Assembly: GCA_963780825.1 (NCBI GenBank)
Contig: CAWADL010000005.1
Coordinates: 186,001-250,000 of the forward strand
Direction of reading: 5' to 3'
From: Roseiarcus sp963780825
GTDB lineage: Bacteria > Pseudomonadota > Alphaproteobacteria > Rhizobiales > Beijerinckiaceae
Length of the DNA stretch: 64,000 nucleotides
Shown here: positions 42,174-51,021 of the stretch, in pieces
How the letters are laid out: each line of letters starts with the position of its first letter
Numbering within the stretch: the stretch's first letter is position 1
The notes under the pieces: generated by a model
Told to the model about the DNA's origin: nothing
Database searches by the model: none
Seen by the model: the letters and a program-made list of their open reading frames with translations, nothing else
Position numbers and translations under genes: made by a program

Positions 42174-42593
42174 ATGCGCGCGCGGCCTTCCTGGCTCATT
42201 TTCGTTCCGGCCCTCTCGCTTTGGCTTGGCGGCGCGTCGAGCGCGCAGCAAGCGCCAGACGTACAGGGGCTAATCTCCAGCCAGCTCGACGCCTTTGCTC
42301 ACGACGACGCCGCGGCGGCGTTTGCGGCGGCGGCGCCGGGGATCAAAGCGCGCTTCCAAGATCCCGACGCCTTCATGGCGATGGTCAAAACCGCCTATCC
42401 CCCTGTTTATCATCACAAAAGCGTGCAATTCGGGTCGCAGACGCGCGACGGCGACCAGATCGGCCAGACCGTCGTGATCGTCGACAGTGACAACGAGGTC
42501 TGGGGCGGCGTCTACACCCTGGAGTTGGAAAGCGACGGCAGTTGGAAGATATCCGGCTGCGTGCTGATCAAATCCGCGCAGAGCAGCCTCTGA
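42174..42593 (+). CDS. DUF4864 exported protein
   Basis: A 139-residue protein with a signal peptide (SWLIFVPALSLWLGGASSAQ) followed by a DUF4864-like domain: ISSQLDAFAHDDAAAAFAAA, then FMAMVKTAYPPVYHHKSVQFG, and VYTLELESDGSWKISGCVL at the end. The fold resembles NTF2-like domains. Function is unknown. It is divergent from the MetX-like gene, with a 132-bp promoter region between. Confidence 0.82.
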   Translation: MRARPSWLIFVPALSLWLGGASSAQQAPDVQGLISSQLDAFAHDDAAAAFAAAAPGIKARFQDPDAFMAMVKTAYPPVYHHKSVQFGSQTRDGDQIGQTVVIVDSDNEVWGGVYTLELESDGSWKISGCVLIKSAQSSL

Positions 42594-42688
42594 TAACACC
42601 TGTGTATGATTTCCCGAGCCTCGCCCGTGAGCGACCATCACAGATCGCCGCCTTTCGACATAACTCCGGGCGGGATAGGGCGTGAACT

Positions 42689-43057
42689 GTGGAGACAGCG
42701 CCGCGCGTTGCGGTCATCGACGATGACGATCCGTTCCGGACGGCGCTAGTCGATTCGCTCGATTCGCTGGCGTATCGTGCATGCGGGTATGCCTCCGCCG
42801 ATGAATTTATCGCCGCGGCCGGTGAGGCTTCCTGCGATTGTGTCATCACCGACATCCATATGCCCGGCATGAGCGGGATAGATTTGAAACTCCTGCTCTC
42901 GGCCAGAGGTTCGAACGTGCCGGTGATCATGATCACCGCCCGCTCAGACCCCGCCTTGGAGGCAAGAGCCATGGCGAGCGGCGCCGTCTGCCTGCTCAGA
43001 AAGCCGTTTGATTCCGCGTCCCTCGTCCACTGTCTCGACTTGGCCATGAAGGGATGA
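42689..43057 (+). CDS. Stand-alone receiver-domain response regulator (FixJ-like)
   Basis: A 122-residue receiver domain without output domain. Acidic residues 11-13 (VIDDDDPF), phospho-acceptor Asp55 (VITDIHMPGMSG), Thr83 and Lys105 (RKPF) are all present. The sequence is closest to the FixJ/NarL-type receiver used with FixL-like kinases. The start is the GTG at 42689. Directly downstream lies a fragment of a FixL-like histidine kinase, so its original partner gene seems to have decayed. Confidence 0.87.
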   Translation: METAPRVAVIDDDDPFRTALVDSLDSLAYRACGYASADEFIAAAGEASCDCVITDIHMPGMSGIDLKLLLSARGSNVPVIMITARSDPALEARAMASGAVCLLRKPFDSASLVHCLDLAMKG

Positions 43058-43069
43058 GCGGCGCGCTCG

Positions 43070-43350
43070 ACGCTTTGTCAGGGTCACGAGCCTCGGCGCC
43101 CTGGCGGCTTCGATCGCGCATGAGGTCAATCAACCGCTCGCGGCGATCTTCACCAACGGCGAAACCAGCTTGCGTTGGGTGGACCGGCCGAACCCGACAT
43201 CGACAAGATACGGGAGCTCACAAAACGCCTGGTTGATGATGCGCGACGGGCTTCGGACGTTGTCCACGGGATCCGCGACTTGGTGACCCAGCGGCTGCCC
43301 GTTCTCGGGGGCGCCCGATTGACTTTCACGCTAACGTCGAGCGGCGTGAC
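43070..43350 (+). pseudogene. Remnant of a FixL-like histidine kinase (HisKA part)
   Basis: Translation of this stretch gives RVTSLGALAASIAHEVNQPL, then AAIFTNGETSLRWVDR, and after a frame change DIDKIRELTKRLVDDARRAS and VVHGIRDLVTQR. These are the phospho-acceptor (SIAHEVNQPLAAI) and following helix of a FixL/DctB-like kinase. There is no start and no ATPase domain; the reading stops near 43350. It is genuine decay or truncation, not just a sequencing error, because whole domains are missing. Confidence 0.7.
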
Positions 43351-43423
43351 CTGATCATTCCAGAAGGCGGCATGCTAGAGCGATTTTTAGACCAGATTGT
43401 ATCGCGCACGCCTTCCTGTCATC

Positions 43424-43515
43424 CCCGCTTTCGCGCATAGGCCAACGATGCGAGGGTTGGCTTCGAAAACGCCCCCACTCCGTCATGGCCGGGCTTTGTC
43501 CCGGCCATCCACGCC
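43424..43515. repeat. Fragments of intergenic palindromes
   Basis: A half copy of the GTCATCCCCGCTTTCGCG motif (43428 on) and a CGTCATGGCCGGGCTTTGTC palindrome with CCCGGCCATCCACG follow the kinase remnant. The 200 bp before the NRAMP gene hold nothing else recognisable. Confidence 0.6.
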
Positions 43516-43567
43516 GGGGTGATCGACGAGAGCCTCGCGAAGCCTCGCGCGGACAAAGAGGCCGGCC

Positions 43568-44863
43568 ATGAGCGATGCAACCTTGCCGGAAGACGACCTC
43601 AAACATCCGCGTCGGCCGAGGTGGGCGGATATCATGGGGCCTGGCCTTATCACGGGCGCCTCGGACGACGATCCCAGCGGCATTGCCACCTATTCCCAAG
43701 CCGGCGCGCAATTCGGTTACACGCTGGGATGGACGCTGCTGCTGACCTATCCGTTGATGTGCGCCATCCAGATGGTTAGCGCGCATATTGGCCGGGTAAC
43801 CGGGCGAGGTTTGGCGGGCAACATGCGCAAGCACTTCCCCGCGCCGCTGTTATATTTGCTCGTGGGTTTGCTCGTCGTCGCCAACACCATAAATCTGGGC
43901 GCCGACTTGGGCGCCATGGCCGCAGCGTTGCGATTGCTGTTTGATGCGCCGCTGGTGATTTATATCGCGGCGTTCGCCGTCTTAACGATATTGCTGGAAG
44001 TGTTCATGCGCTATTCCAGCTATGCCTCGGTGCTGCGATGGTTGACGCTTTCGCTGTTCGCCTATGTCGGCACGGTCTTCGTCGTCGGTGTGCCGTGGGG
44101 CGTCGTGGCGAAGAATCTGATGTGGCCGCATATCAGTCTGGCCGCCAATTATCTGACCGTCGTGGTTGGCGTATTCGGCACCACCATCAGCCCCTATCTG
44201 TTTTTCTGGCAAGCGGCCGAAGAGGTCGAAGACGAGAAGCAGGACCTCAACGCCCGCCCTTTGATACGCGCGCCGCTTCAGGCGCCCGAGCAGTTTGCCC
44301 GCATACAGCTCGATACGATTGTTGGAATGGGCCTCTCCAATATCATCGCCTTGTTCATCATGCTGACGACGGCCGCTACTCTCAACGCGCATGGCGTCAC
44401 CGATATCGAAACCTCGTCGCAGGCCGCCGAAGCGCTGCGCCCCATCGCCGGGGAGTTCGCCTTCACGATCTTCGCGCTGGGGATCATCGGCACCGGAATG
44501 CTCGCTTTGCCGGTGCTGGCTGGCAGCGCCGCTTACGCTATTGGCGAAGCTCTGCATTGGCGGGTCGGCCTGGCGCAACGCCCTCTGCGGGCGCGGGCCT
44601 TCTATGCAACGATCGCGGCCGCGACCCTCGTCGGCGCCGCGCTCAATTTCACCCCGCTCGATCCGATCAAAGCGCTGTTCTGGAGCGCGGTGATCAACGG
44701 CGTCGCGGCGGTTCCGATCATGGTGATGATCATGGTGATGGCGTCGCGCCGCGCGGTGATGGGTCCCTTTACTTTGAAGCCGCTGCTGAAAACGCTCGGC
44801 TGGCTGGCGACCGTGGTGATGGCCGCCGCCGCGGTGGGAATGTTCGCGACCTGGGGAGATTGA
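43568..44863 (+). CDS. NRAMP (SLC11) family divalent-metal transporter, atypical
   Basis: A 431-residue transporter with about 11 membrane helices. Helix 1 carries SDDDPSGIATYSQAGAQFG where classical NRAMPs have DPGN, and helix 6 carries VFGTTISPYLFFWQ in place of MPHN, so the metal-coordinating Met and Asn are missing. This is the branch of NRAMP-related proteins common in alphaproteobacteria. Its ion may differ from Mn/Fe; the NRAMP-related Mg transporters also lack canonical ligands. The ATG at 43568 follows a GAGGCCGGCC stretch. No metal regulator site was seen. Confidence 0.88.
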   Translation: MSDATLPEDDLKHPRRPRWADIMGPGLITGASDDDPSGIATYSQAGAQFGYTLGWTLLLTYPLMCAIQMVSAHIGRVTGRGLAGNMRKHFPAPLLYLLVGLLVVANTINLGADLGAMAAALRLLFDAPLVIYIAAFAVLTILLEVFMRYSSYASVLRWLTLSLFAYVGTVFVVGVPWGVVAKNLMWPHISLAANYLTVVVGVFGTTISPYLFFWQAAEEVEDEKQDLNARPLIRAPLQAPEQFARIQLDTIVGMGLSNIIALFIMLTTAATLNAHGVTDIETSSQAAEALRPIAGEFAFTIFALGIIGTGMLALPVLAGSAAYAIGEALHWRVGLAQRPLRARAFYATIAAATLVGAALNFTPLDPIKALFWSAVINGVAAVPIMVMIMVMASRRAVMGPFTLKPLLKTLGWLATVVMAAAAVGMFATWGD

Positions 44864-44882
44864 TCGGAGCGAGGCGGCACTT

Positions 44883-44977
44883 TGTAGCTGCGGTCGTTGA
44901 CCGCGGTTGCGCCGTGATCGAATATTTGCCTGATAGCGGCGCTCTCACAACGACCGCGGTCAGCGACCGCGGCTACA
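44883..44977. repeat. 95-bp two-hairpin repeat, uninterrupted
   Basis: TGTAGCTGCGGTCGTTGACC at the left and GCGGTCAGCGACCGCGGCT plus ACA at the right form two hairpins with loops GTT and AGC. This is the reference uninterrupted form (exactly 95 bp) of the element that hosts the MITEs at 4.7-5.2 and 9.2 kb. Confidence 0.85.
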
Positions 44978-45077
44978 GGAGGCTGGCGGCAATGGGCCTG
45001 GATCAAGGCCTCCATTGCGGTGGATGGAGCTTTCCTCCTCCATGGTCCGCGAGCCTCGAATCGGCTAATCCCCTGCC

Positions 45078-46838
45078 ATGCCCGTCCGCCGCCTCGATCC
45101 GCTGCTGATCGACCGCATCGCCGCCGGCGAGGTGATCGAACGCCCGGCGGCAGCCGTCAAAGAGCTCGTCGAAAACGCGCTCGACGCCGGCGCGCGCCGC
45201 ATCGAGATCGCCATCGCCGCCGGAGGGCGCGACCTCATCCGCGTCGCCGACGACGGCGCCGGCATGGACGCGGCCGATCTCGCGCTCGCCGTCGAGCGGC
45301 ACGCCACCTCGAAGCTGCCGGACGGCGATCTCTCGGCGATCGCCACGCTCGGCTTTCGCGGCGAGGCGCTGCCCTCGATCGCCTCGGTGTCGCGATTGGA
45401 AATTCGCACCCGGCCGCGCGGCGGGGCGGAGGCTTTCGCGCTGATGGTCGAGGACGGGGTGCGCGGCGAGATCGCGCCGTCGGCGCATCCGCAGGGGACG
45501 CGCATCGAGGCGCGCGATCTGTTCGCCGCCACCCCCGCTCGGCTCAAATTCCTGAAGACCGACCGCGCCGAGGCGCAGGCCTGCCACGATGTCGCGCTGC
45601 GCTTGGCTTTGAGTCACCCCGAGATCCGCTTTGTTTTCTCGACCGACATCGGCGCGGGCTTCGACTGGCCGGCGGCCGATGCCAAAGCCCGGCTCGGCCA
45701 GGCGCTCGGCGCTGATTTCATCGACAACGCGCTCGCGATCGACGAGACGCGCGAGGGCGTGCGCATCTCGGGCTTTGCGGCGACGCCGACGTTCAACAAG
45801 CCGAACGGCTTGGGCCAGTACGCCTATGTCAACGGGCGCGCCGTGCGCGACAAGCTGATCGCCGGCGCACTGCGCGCGGCCTACCTCGATTATCTGCCGC
45901 GCGAGCGGCATGGCGCTGCCGTGCTGTTCCTGGAGCTCGATGCGCGCGAGGTCGACGTGAACGTGCACCCGGCCAAGGCCGAAGTGCGCTTTCGCGATTC
46001 GGCGCTGGTGCGCGGCCTCGTCGTCGGGGCGGTCAAGCGCGCGCTCGCGGGCGCCCTTTCGCGCGCGGCGACCACCGGCGCTTCCGAGGCGCTCGGCTAC
46101 CTGCGCGCGCCGGCCTGGATGCCGCAGGCGGCCAAGCCGATCCGCTGGGACTGGCGCGCGTCGCCCGCCGCGCCGGGGTTCAACGAGCCTTCGCAGCCCA
46201 CCTTCGCCGGCTTTCAGCCGTCGGTGCGCGCCGAGCCGGAAGCCGTCGCCGACCTCGAAGCGCCGCTCGGCGCGGCGCGGGCGCAACTGCACGGCAACTA
46301 CATCGTCGCCCAGACCCGCGACGGCGTCATCATCGTCGATCAGCACGCTGCGCACGAACGGATCGTCTACGAGCGGCTGAAGCGCCAGCGCGAGGCGGCG
46401 GGCGTCGAGCGGCAGATCCTGCTGTCGCCGCTGGTCGTCGACCTCGAGCCGGCCGCGGCGCAGGCGCTCGTCGAGGCGGCGGGGGCGCTGGAAGGGCTCG
46501 GGCTCGTCGTCGAGGCCTTCGGCCCCGGCGCGGTGCTGATCCGCGAGACGCCGACGCTGCTCGCCGGCGCTGATTTCTCGACTCTCGTGCGCGATCTCGC
46601 CGAGACGCTGCGCGCGGAGGACGGCGCGGAGGCGCTGGAGCGGCGGCTCGATCATAAGCTGGCGACGATCGCCTGCCACCATTCCGTGCGCTCGGGACGG
46701 AAGTTGCAGGCCGACGAAATGAACAGCCTGCTGCGCGAGATGGAGGCGACGCCGGGCGCCGGCCAATGCAACCACGGCCGGCCGACCTACGTGGAGCTGA
46801 AGCTCACCGATATCGAGAAGCTGTTCGCGCGGCGGTAG
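45078..46838 (+). CDS. mutL: DNA mismatch repair protein MutL
   Basis: A 586-residue MutL that couples MutS mismatch recognition to strand incision. The GHKL ATPase has IAAGEVIERPAAAVKELVEN, DDGAGMDAADL and LGFRGEALPSIASV. The C-terminal domain has the endonuclease motif DQHAAHERIVYE, and near the end the metal-site motifs ACHHSVRSGR and GQCNHGRPT. The presence of the DQHAxxERxxYE motif indicates a nicking MutL, as expected where MutH is absent. Reading frame is intact. Confidence 0.97.
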   Translation: MPVRRLDPLLIDRIAAGEVIERPAAAVKELVENALDAGARRIEIAIAAGGRDLIRVADDGAGMDAADLALAVERHATSKLPDGDLSAIATLGFRGEALPSIASVSRLEIRTRPRGGAEAFALMVEDGVRGEIAPSAHPQGTRIEARDLFAATPARLKFLKTDRAEAQACHDVALRLALSHPEIRFVFSTDIGAGFDWPAADAKARLGQALGADFIDNALAIDETREGVRISGFAATPTFNKPNGLGQYAYVNGRAVRDKLIAGALRAAYLDYLPRERHGAAVLFLELDAREVDVNVHPAKAEVRFRDSALVRGLVVGAVKRALAGALSRAATTGASEALGYLRAPAWMPQAAKPIRWDWRASPAAPGFNEPSQPTFAGFQPSVRAEPEAVADLEAPLGAARAQLHGNYIVAQTRDGVIIVDQHAAHERIVYERLKRQREAAGVERQILLSPLVVDLEPAAAQALVEAAGALEGLGLVVEAFGPGAVLIRETPTLLAGADFSTLVRDLAETLRAEDGAEALERRLDHKLATIACHHSVRSGRKLQADEMNSLLREMEATPGAGQCNHGRPTYVELKLTDIEKLFARR

Positions 46839-46849
46839 GGCGGGTCTGC

Positions 46850-46940
46850 CGGAGGGTTGGCGTCCACGCCGACCTTTTTGTGCGCAGCTTGGCCGGCTTA
46901 CCTATCAACCCCGACGTCGGCCTGGAGGCCAACGCTCCGC
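46850..46940. repeat. GGAGGGTCGGCGTCCACGCC-type palindrome
   Basis: Second copy of the family at 27766-27856, with the same central text ACCTATCAACCCCGACGTCG. It lies between the convergent mutL and mrcA stops. Confidence 0.8.
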
Positions 46941-46970
46941 AAGGCGCCTGATCCTCACTGTGCTATCCGT

Positions 46971-49409
46971 CTAGTAAAGCCCGCCCGTCCCCGAGCCGAC
47001 GCCGCTGCGATCCCCGCCGCCGCCACCGCCGCCGTTGCCCTGAGCGACCCCACCGCCGCCTCCGCCTCCGCCGCCGCCATAGGAATCCGGCGGCGAGGTG
47101 CCCGGCTTGAACGCCTCCAGGATCGAGCCGGCGCCGCCCGCGCGCATGCCCGAATGCACGTCGATCGAAATCAGCTTGATGCCGGGCGGCACGCGGAACG
47201 GCGTGTCCGGCACATCCTTCAGCGCCAGTTTCATGAAATCGCGGAAGATCGGCGCCGTGTAGAGCGCGGCCTGCGCGCTGTCGCCGAGCGAGCGCGGCTT
47301 GTCGTAGCCCATGAACACCCCGAAGGCGAGGTTCGGCGAATAGCCGACGAACCACAGGTCCTTGGCTTCGTTGGTGGTGCCCGTCTTACCGGCGAGATGC
47401 TTCTTCACGTCCAGGATCGCTTGGCCGGTGCCGCGCTGGATCACGCCCTCCATGATCGAGGTGATCTGGTAGGCGGTCAGCGGGTCGGTGACGAGATTGC
47501 GCGGATCCTTGCGCTTGTCGATCAGCTTCGGCTCGTCCTGGTTGGCCCATTTGGCGGCGTCGCAGCCTTCGCACTGGCGCTCGTCGTGGCGATAGATCGT
47601 GTTGCCCCAGCGGTCCTGGATGCGGTCGATCAAGGTCGCCTTGAGCGGCATGCCGCCGTTGTCGAACATGGAATAGGCGGTCACCATGCGCAGCACGGTG
47701 GTTTCGCCAGCGCCGAGCGACATCGACAGATAGGGCGGCAGATTATCGTAGACGCCGAACTTCTTGGCGTATTCGACGATCAGCGGCATGCCGATGTCGC
47801 GCGCCAGCCGCACCGTCATCTGGTTGATCGAATGCTCGATGCCGTAGCGCAGCGTGTGCGGGCCGCCGGACTTGCCCTCGAAATTCTCAGGCGTCCAGGT
47901 CTCGCCATTGCCCTGATCGATGGTGATCGGCTCGTCGAGCACGATCGAGGACGGCGTGTAACCGTTGTCGAGCGCCGCCGCATAGACGAAAGGTTTGAAC
48001 GAGGAGCCCGGCTGCCGGAGCGCCTGGGTCGCGCGGTTGAACTCGGACTGATCGAACGAGAAGCCGCCAACCATCGCCAGCACGCGGCCGGTGAACGGGT
48101 CCATCGCGACGCAGGCGCCAGAGACTTCCGGGATCTGCCGCAGCCGATATTCGCCGTTCTTACCTGTCAGCGGCTCGACGTAGACGACGTCGCCCGGCTT
48201 CACCAACTGCTTCGGGTGGCGATAGGTCCATTGGGCGCCGAGAGGGCTGACGGTTCCGGTCTGGCGGTCCGGCGAAAGGTCGCCGGAAGATTCGTGTGCG
48301 GGCTGCAAGCCGACGCGGATCGTGGTGTCGGTGACGTCGAGCGCAACCGCCAGCCGCCAGGGTTTGATGTCGCCGTATTCGGGGATGTCTCCGAGCGCAA
48401 CGCCCCAATCCTGGCCGAGGTCGATCGATTTGACGACGCCGTGCCAGCCGTGCGCCTCGTCGTAGCGCACCAGGCCGTCGACCAGCGACTTCCGCGCCAT
48501 CAGCTGCATCTTCGGATCGAGCGTGGTGCGGACGGAAAGGCCACCCTCATAGAGCTTCTTCTCGCCGTAGCGATCGAGCAGCTCGCGCCGCACTTCCTCG
48601 GCGAAGAAGCCGCCGGCGATCGAATCCGGCGTGAGCACGCGCGGGTGGATGGAAAGCGGCTCGCCGCGCGCCTCCTTCGCCTGCGCGTGGGTGATGTAGC
48701 CGTCCTCCTCCATGCGGCCGATCACGTAGTTGCGCCGCTCGACGGCGCGGTCGTGATTGCGGAACGGATTGAGCGCGCTCGGCTCCTTCGGCAGCGCTGC
48801 GAGATAGGCGACTTCCGCCACCGTCAGCTCGTGCACCGACTTGTCGAAATAATTGAGCGCCGCGGCGGCGACGCCGTAGTTGCCGAGACCGAGATAGATT
48901 TCGTTAAGGTAAAGCTCGAGAATCTTGTCCTTGGAGTAGGCCGACTCGATCCGCAGGCTCAGCAGCACTTCGCGAATCTTGCGCTCCACGGTGCGGTCGG
49001 CGCTGAGCAGGAAGTTCTTCGCCACCTGCTGGGTGATGGTCGAGGCGCCCTGGATGTGCCGATTGCCCTCCGCGAACACGAACGCGGCGCGCAAAATGCC
49101 CTCGGGATCGAAGCCGCGGTGCGAGTAGAAATTCTTGTCTTCGGCCGAGATGAAGGCGCGCTTGACCAGATCGGGGATCGCCGAGGAGGGCAGATAGAGC
49201 CGGCGCTCGCGCGAATATTCCGCCAGCAGGCTGCCGTCGGCAGCGTGCACGCGGGTCATCACCGGCGGCTCGTAGTTCTTCAAATGGCTGTAGTCGGGCA
49301 GGTCCTGCTCGAACTTGAAGATGACCACAGCAGCGCCCGCCGCGACGACGACGAAGATGATTGCGCCGGTGGCGAACAGAAAGCCGAAAAAACGCGCTAG
49401 CGCCCGCAT
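46971..49409 (-). CDS. mrcA: Penicillin-binding protein 1A
   Basis: An 812-residue class A PBP that polymerises and cross-links peptidoglycan. One N-terminal membrane helix (residues about 9-31) precedes the GT51 glycosyltransferase (AEDKNFYSHRGFDPEGILRA, Glu90; GASTITQQVAKN). The transpeptidase domain has catalytic Ser469 in PGSSFKPF, SINQMT, and the KTGTT triad near residue 665. The last 40 residues are almost all glycine with a few Asp, Ser and Arg, an unusual low-complexity tail. It follows the amidase gene on the same strand, a conserved alphaproteobacterial pair. Confidence 0.97.
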   Translation of the reverse strand: MRALARFFGFLFATGAIIFVVVAAGAAVVIFKFEQDLPDYSHLKNYEPPVMTRVHAADGSLLAEYSRERRLYLPSSAIPDLVKRAFISAEDKNFYSHRGFDPEGILRAAFVFAEGNRHIQGASTITQQVAKNFLLSADRTVERKIREVLLSLRIESAYSKDKILELYLNEIYLGLGNYGVAAAALNYFDKSVHELTVAEVAYLAALPKEPSALNPFRNHDRAVERRNYVIGRMEEDGYITHAQAKEARGEPLSIHPRVLTPDSIAGGFFAEEVRRELLDRYGEKKLYEGGLSVRTTLDPKMQLMARKSLVDGLVRYDEAHGWHGVVKSIDLGQDWGVALGDIPEYGDIKPWRLAVALDVTDTTIRVGLQPAHESSGDLSPDRQTGTVSPLGAQWTYRHPKQLVKPGDVVYVEPLTGKNGEYRLRQIPEVSGACVAMDPFTGRVLAMVGGFSFDQSEFNRATQALRQPGSSFKPFVYAAALDNGYTPSSIVLDEPITIDQGNGETWTPENFEGKSGGPHTLRYGIEHSINQMTVRLARDIGMPLIVEYAKKFGVYDNLPPYLSMSLGAGETTVLRMVTAYSMFDNGGMPLKATLIDRIQDRWGNTIYRHDERQCEGCDAAKWANQDEPKLIDKRKDPRNLVTDPLTAYQITSIMEGVIQRGTGQAILDVKKHLAGKTGTTNEAKDLWFVGYSPNLAFGVFMGYDKPRSLGDSAQAALYTAPIFRDFMKLALKDVPDTPFRVPPGIKLISIDVHSGMRAGGAGSILEAFKPGTSPPDSYGGGGGGGGGGVAQGNGGGGGGGDRSGVGSGTGGLY

Positions 49410-49520
49410 ATACCCGTCCCATTGGAGCCCGTCGCAGGGCGCGGGCGCGGCGCCGATCCCATGGAGACCCGCGCATTATCATAACGGCGCCTCGCCGTGT
49501 CTAGCCCAGTTGCGGCGAAA

Positions 49521-50777
49521 CTAAGGTGACGGCTTCGGCGCGCTGCCCGGCGCCGTCGCGGCGATCGAGGCGCTGGCCGGTTCGCCGCCGGCGAAAAAGC
49601 CGTCGATCGCCGTCCGCATCGCCTGCGCGGTCGTCTTGCGCCAGCTCTCGGATTTGAGGTTGGCGACGTCGTGCGCGTTGGAGAGATAGCCGAGTTCGAC
49701 CAGCACGGAGGGGAAGTCGGGCGCCTTCAGCACGACGAAGCCGGCGGAGCGCTCGGGATTGCGGTTCAACACGCCCGCCTCGCCCAGCCGCGCGACGAGC
49801 CCGCGTGAGAACCGATGCGCGTAGGAGCGGGTCTCGCGACGCTTCAGATCGCGCAGGATGTCGGCGACGCCGGGATCGGCGGCCTTGTGCTCGTCGCCGG
49901 CCTGGCGGTCGGCGTCGTTCTCGCGCTCGGCGATGCGTTGCGCCTCGACGTCGGAGGCGCGGTCGGAGCAGGTGTAGACGGTCGTGCCGGAGACGCTCGC
50001 GGCCTCCTTCAGCGTATCGGCGTGGATCGAGACGAACAGCGCCGCGCCTTCCGCCCGCCCCCTGGCGACGCGATCTTCGAGCGAGACATACTGGTCGGCG
50101 TCGCGCGTCATAACGACGCGGTAACGGCCGCTGGCCTGCAATTCGCCGCGCAAGGTGTCAGCGAAGGCGAGCACGAGGTTCTTTTCAACCGCGCCGTCGA
50201 TGCCGAAGGCGCCGCCGTCGATACCGCCATGGCCGGGATCGAGGACGATGACGGTCTGGCCGGGTTTAGCCGGTTCCGCCGCCGGGGCGTCCGCTGTTGG
50301 GGCGGGTGGGGGGGCATGATCGGCGGCCGCCGCTGCGAAAGCTTCGCGAGCGCAGGGCTTCAATTCGAGGGTCATGCGCGACGCGTCGGCGCTCGCGGTC
50401 AACTTGCGAGTGGCGACGCGCACGACGCAGGCGGGCTGCGCGAGATCGACGACGACGCGCGACTTGCCCGGGCCAAAGAGGCCGAAACGAAACGCCTTGA
50501 CGATCGAGCCCGATTTCGCCGCGACGTGGCCGACGCTGCCGCTCAAGCGGAAATCCACTTCGGGCATATCTAGGAGGATTCGATCCGGCGCTTCGATCTC
50601 GCGGGCGCGGGCGGCGATGGGCGCGGAGAGGTCGAACGAGAGCCGCGCTCGGTCACCCTCGTCGACGAGATGCGCCGCCGCCGCGACCGGGGCCGCCTCG
50701 TCCGCATACGCGCCGCATGTCAACATCGCCATTCCGGCGAACGCCGCGCGCAGAAGGAAAAATCGTTTCATCCCCAC
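49521..50777 (-). CDS. N-acetylmuramoyl-L-alanine amidase (AmiC-like)
   Basis: A 418-residue periplasmic amidase that cuts the peptide stem from muramic acid during septum splitting. A signal peptide (MKRFFLLRAAFAGMAMLTCG) is followed by an AMIN domain (about 30-145), a Pro/Ala linker, and the amidase_3 domain with zinc ligands in VIVLDPGHGGIDGG, the Glu of GAVEKN, and FVSIHADTL. The catalytic Glu is in VLVELGYLSN. mrcA follows 111 bp downstream. In many relatives rne lies upstream, but here a CoA transferase does. Confidence 0.95.
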   Translation of the reverse strand: MGMKRFFLLRAAFAGMAMLTCGAYADEAAPVAAAAHLVDEGDRARLSFDLSAPIAARAREIEAPDRILLDMPEVDFRLSGSVGHVAAKSGSIVKAFRFGLFGPGKSRVVVDLAQPACVVRVATRKLTASADASRMTLELKPCAREAFAAAAADHAPPPAPTADAPAAEPAKPGQTVIVLDPGHGGIDGGAFGIDGAVEKNLVLAFADTLRGELQASGRYRVVMTRDADQYVSLEDRVARGRAEGAALFVSIHADTLKEAASVSGTTVYTCSDRASDVEAQRIAERENDADRQAGDEHKAADPGVADILRDLKRRETRSYAHRFSRGLVARLGEAGVLNRNPERSAGFVVLKAPDFPSVLVELGYLSNAHDVANLKSESWRKTTAQAMRTAIDGFFAGGEPASASIAATAPGSAPKPSP

Positions 50778-50879
50778 TCCCGCGCCCGGCTCTTAGCACT
50801 AAAGCGGACGCCGCGTTAAGGGAGTGTTGTGCACGCTACGGCACTTGCCGGGAAGTCTTGCGCTTCGAAGGCGGCGCGC

Positions 50880-50976
50880 TGTAGACGCGGTCGCTGACCG
50901 CGTTCTTTGGTTCAAGCGCCTCGTTCCGCAAACCCGTTGCAAGCCGAGCGGCCCGCGGTCAGCGACCGCGGCTACA
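50880..50976. repeat. TGTAGCCGCGGTC-type two-hairpin repeat
   Basis: A 97-bp copy starting TGTAGACGCGGTCGCTGACC and ending GGTCAGCGACCGCGGCTACA, uninterrupted. It occupies the divergent gap between the amidase and the CoA transferase. Confidence 0.82.
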
Positions 50977-51021
50977 TCGGCGCCCGGAGTCTGGCCGCCT
51001 CAGGCCACAAAGGGAATAGCC

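Noticed and set aside
43054..43236. Small gene overlapping the response regulator stop
   Set aside because: Its Arg-rich translation is out of frame with the recognisable HisKA fragment in the same DNA.
46857..49400. Very long plus-strand open frame of about 847 codons opposite PBP1A
   Set aside because: It is a high-GC shadow of mrcA: composition is Arg/Asp/His-rich, no domain is recognisable, and the opposite strand encodes all PBP1A motifs.
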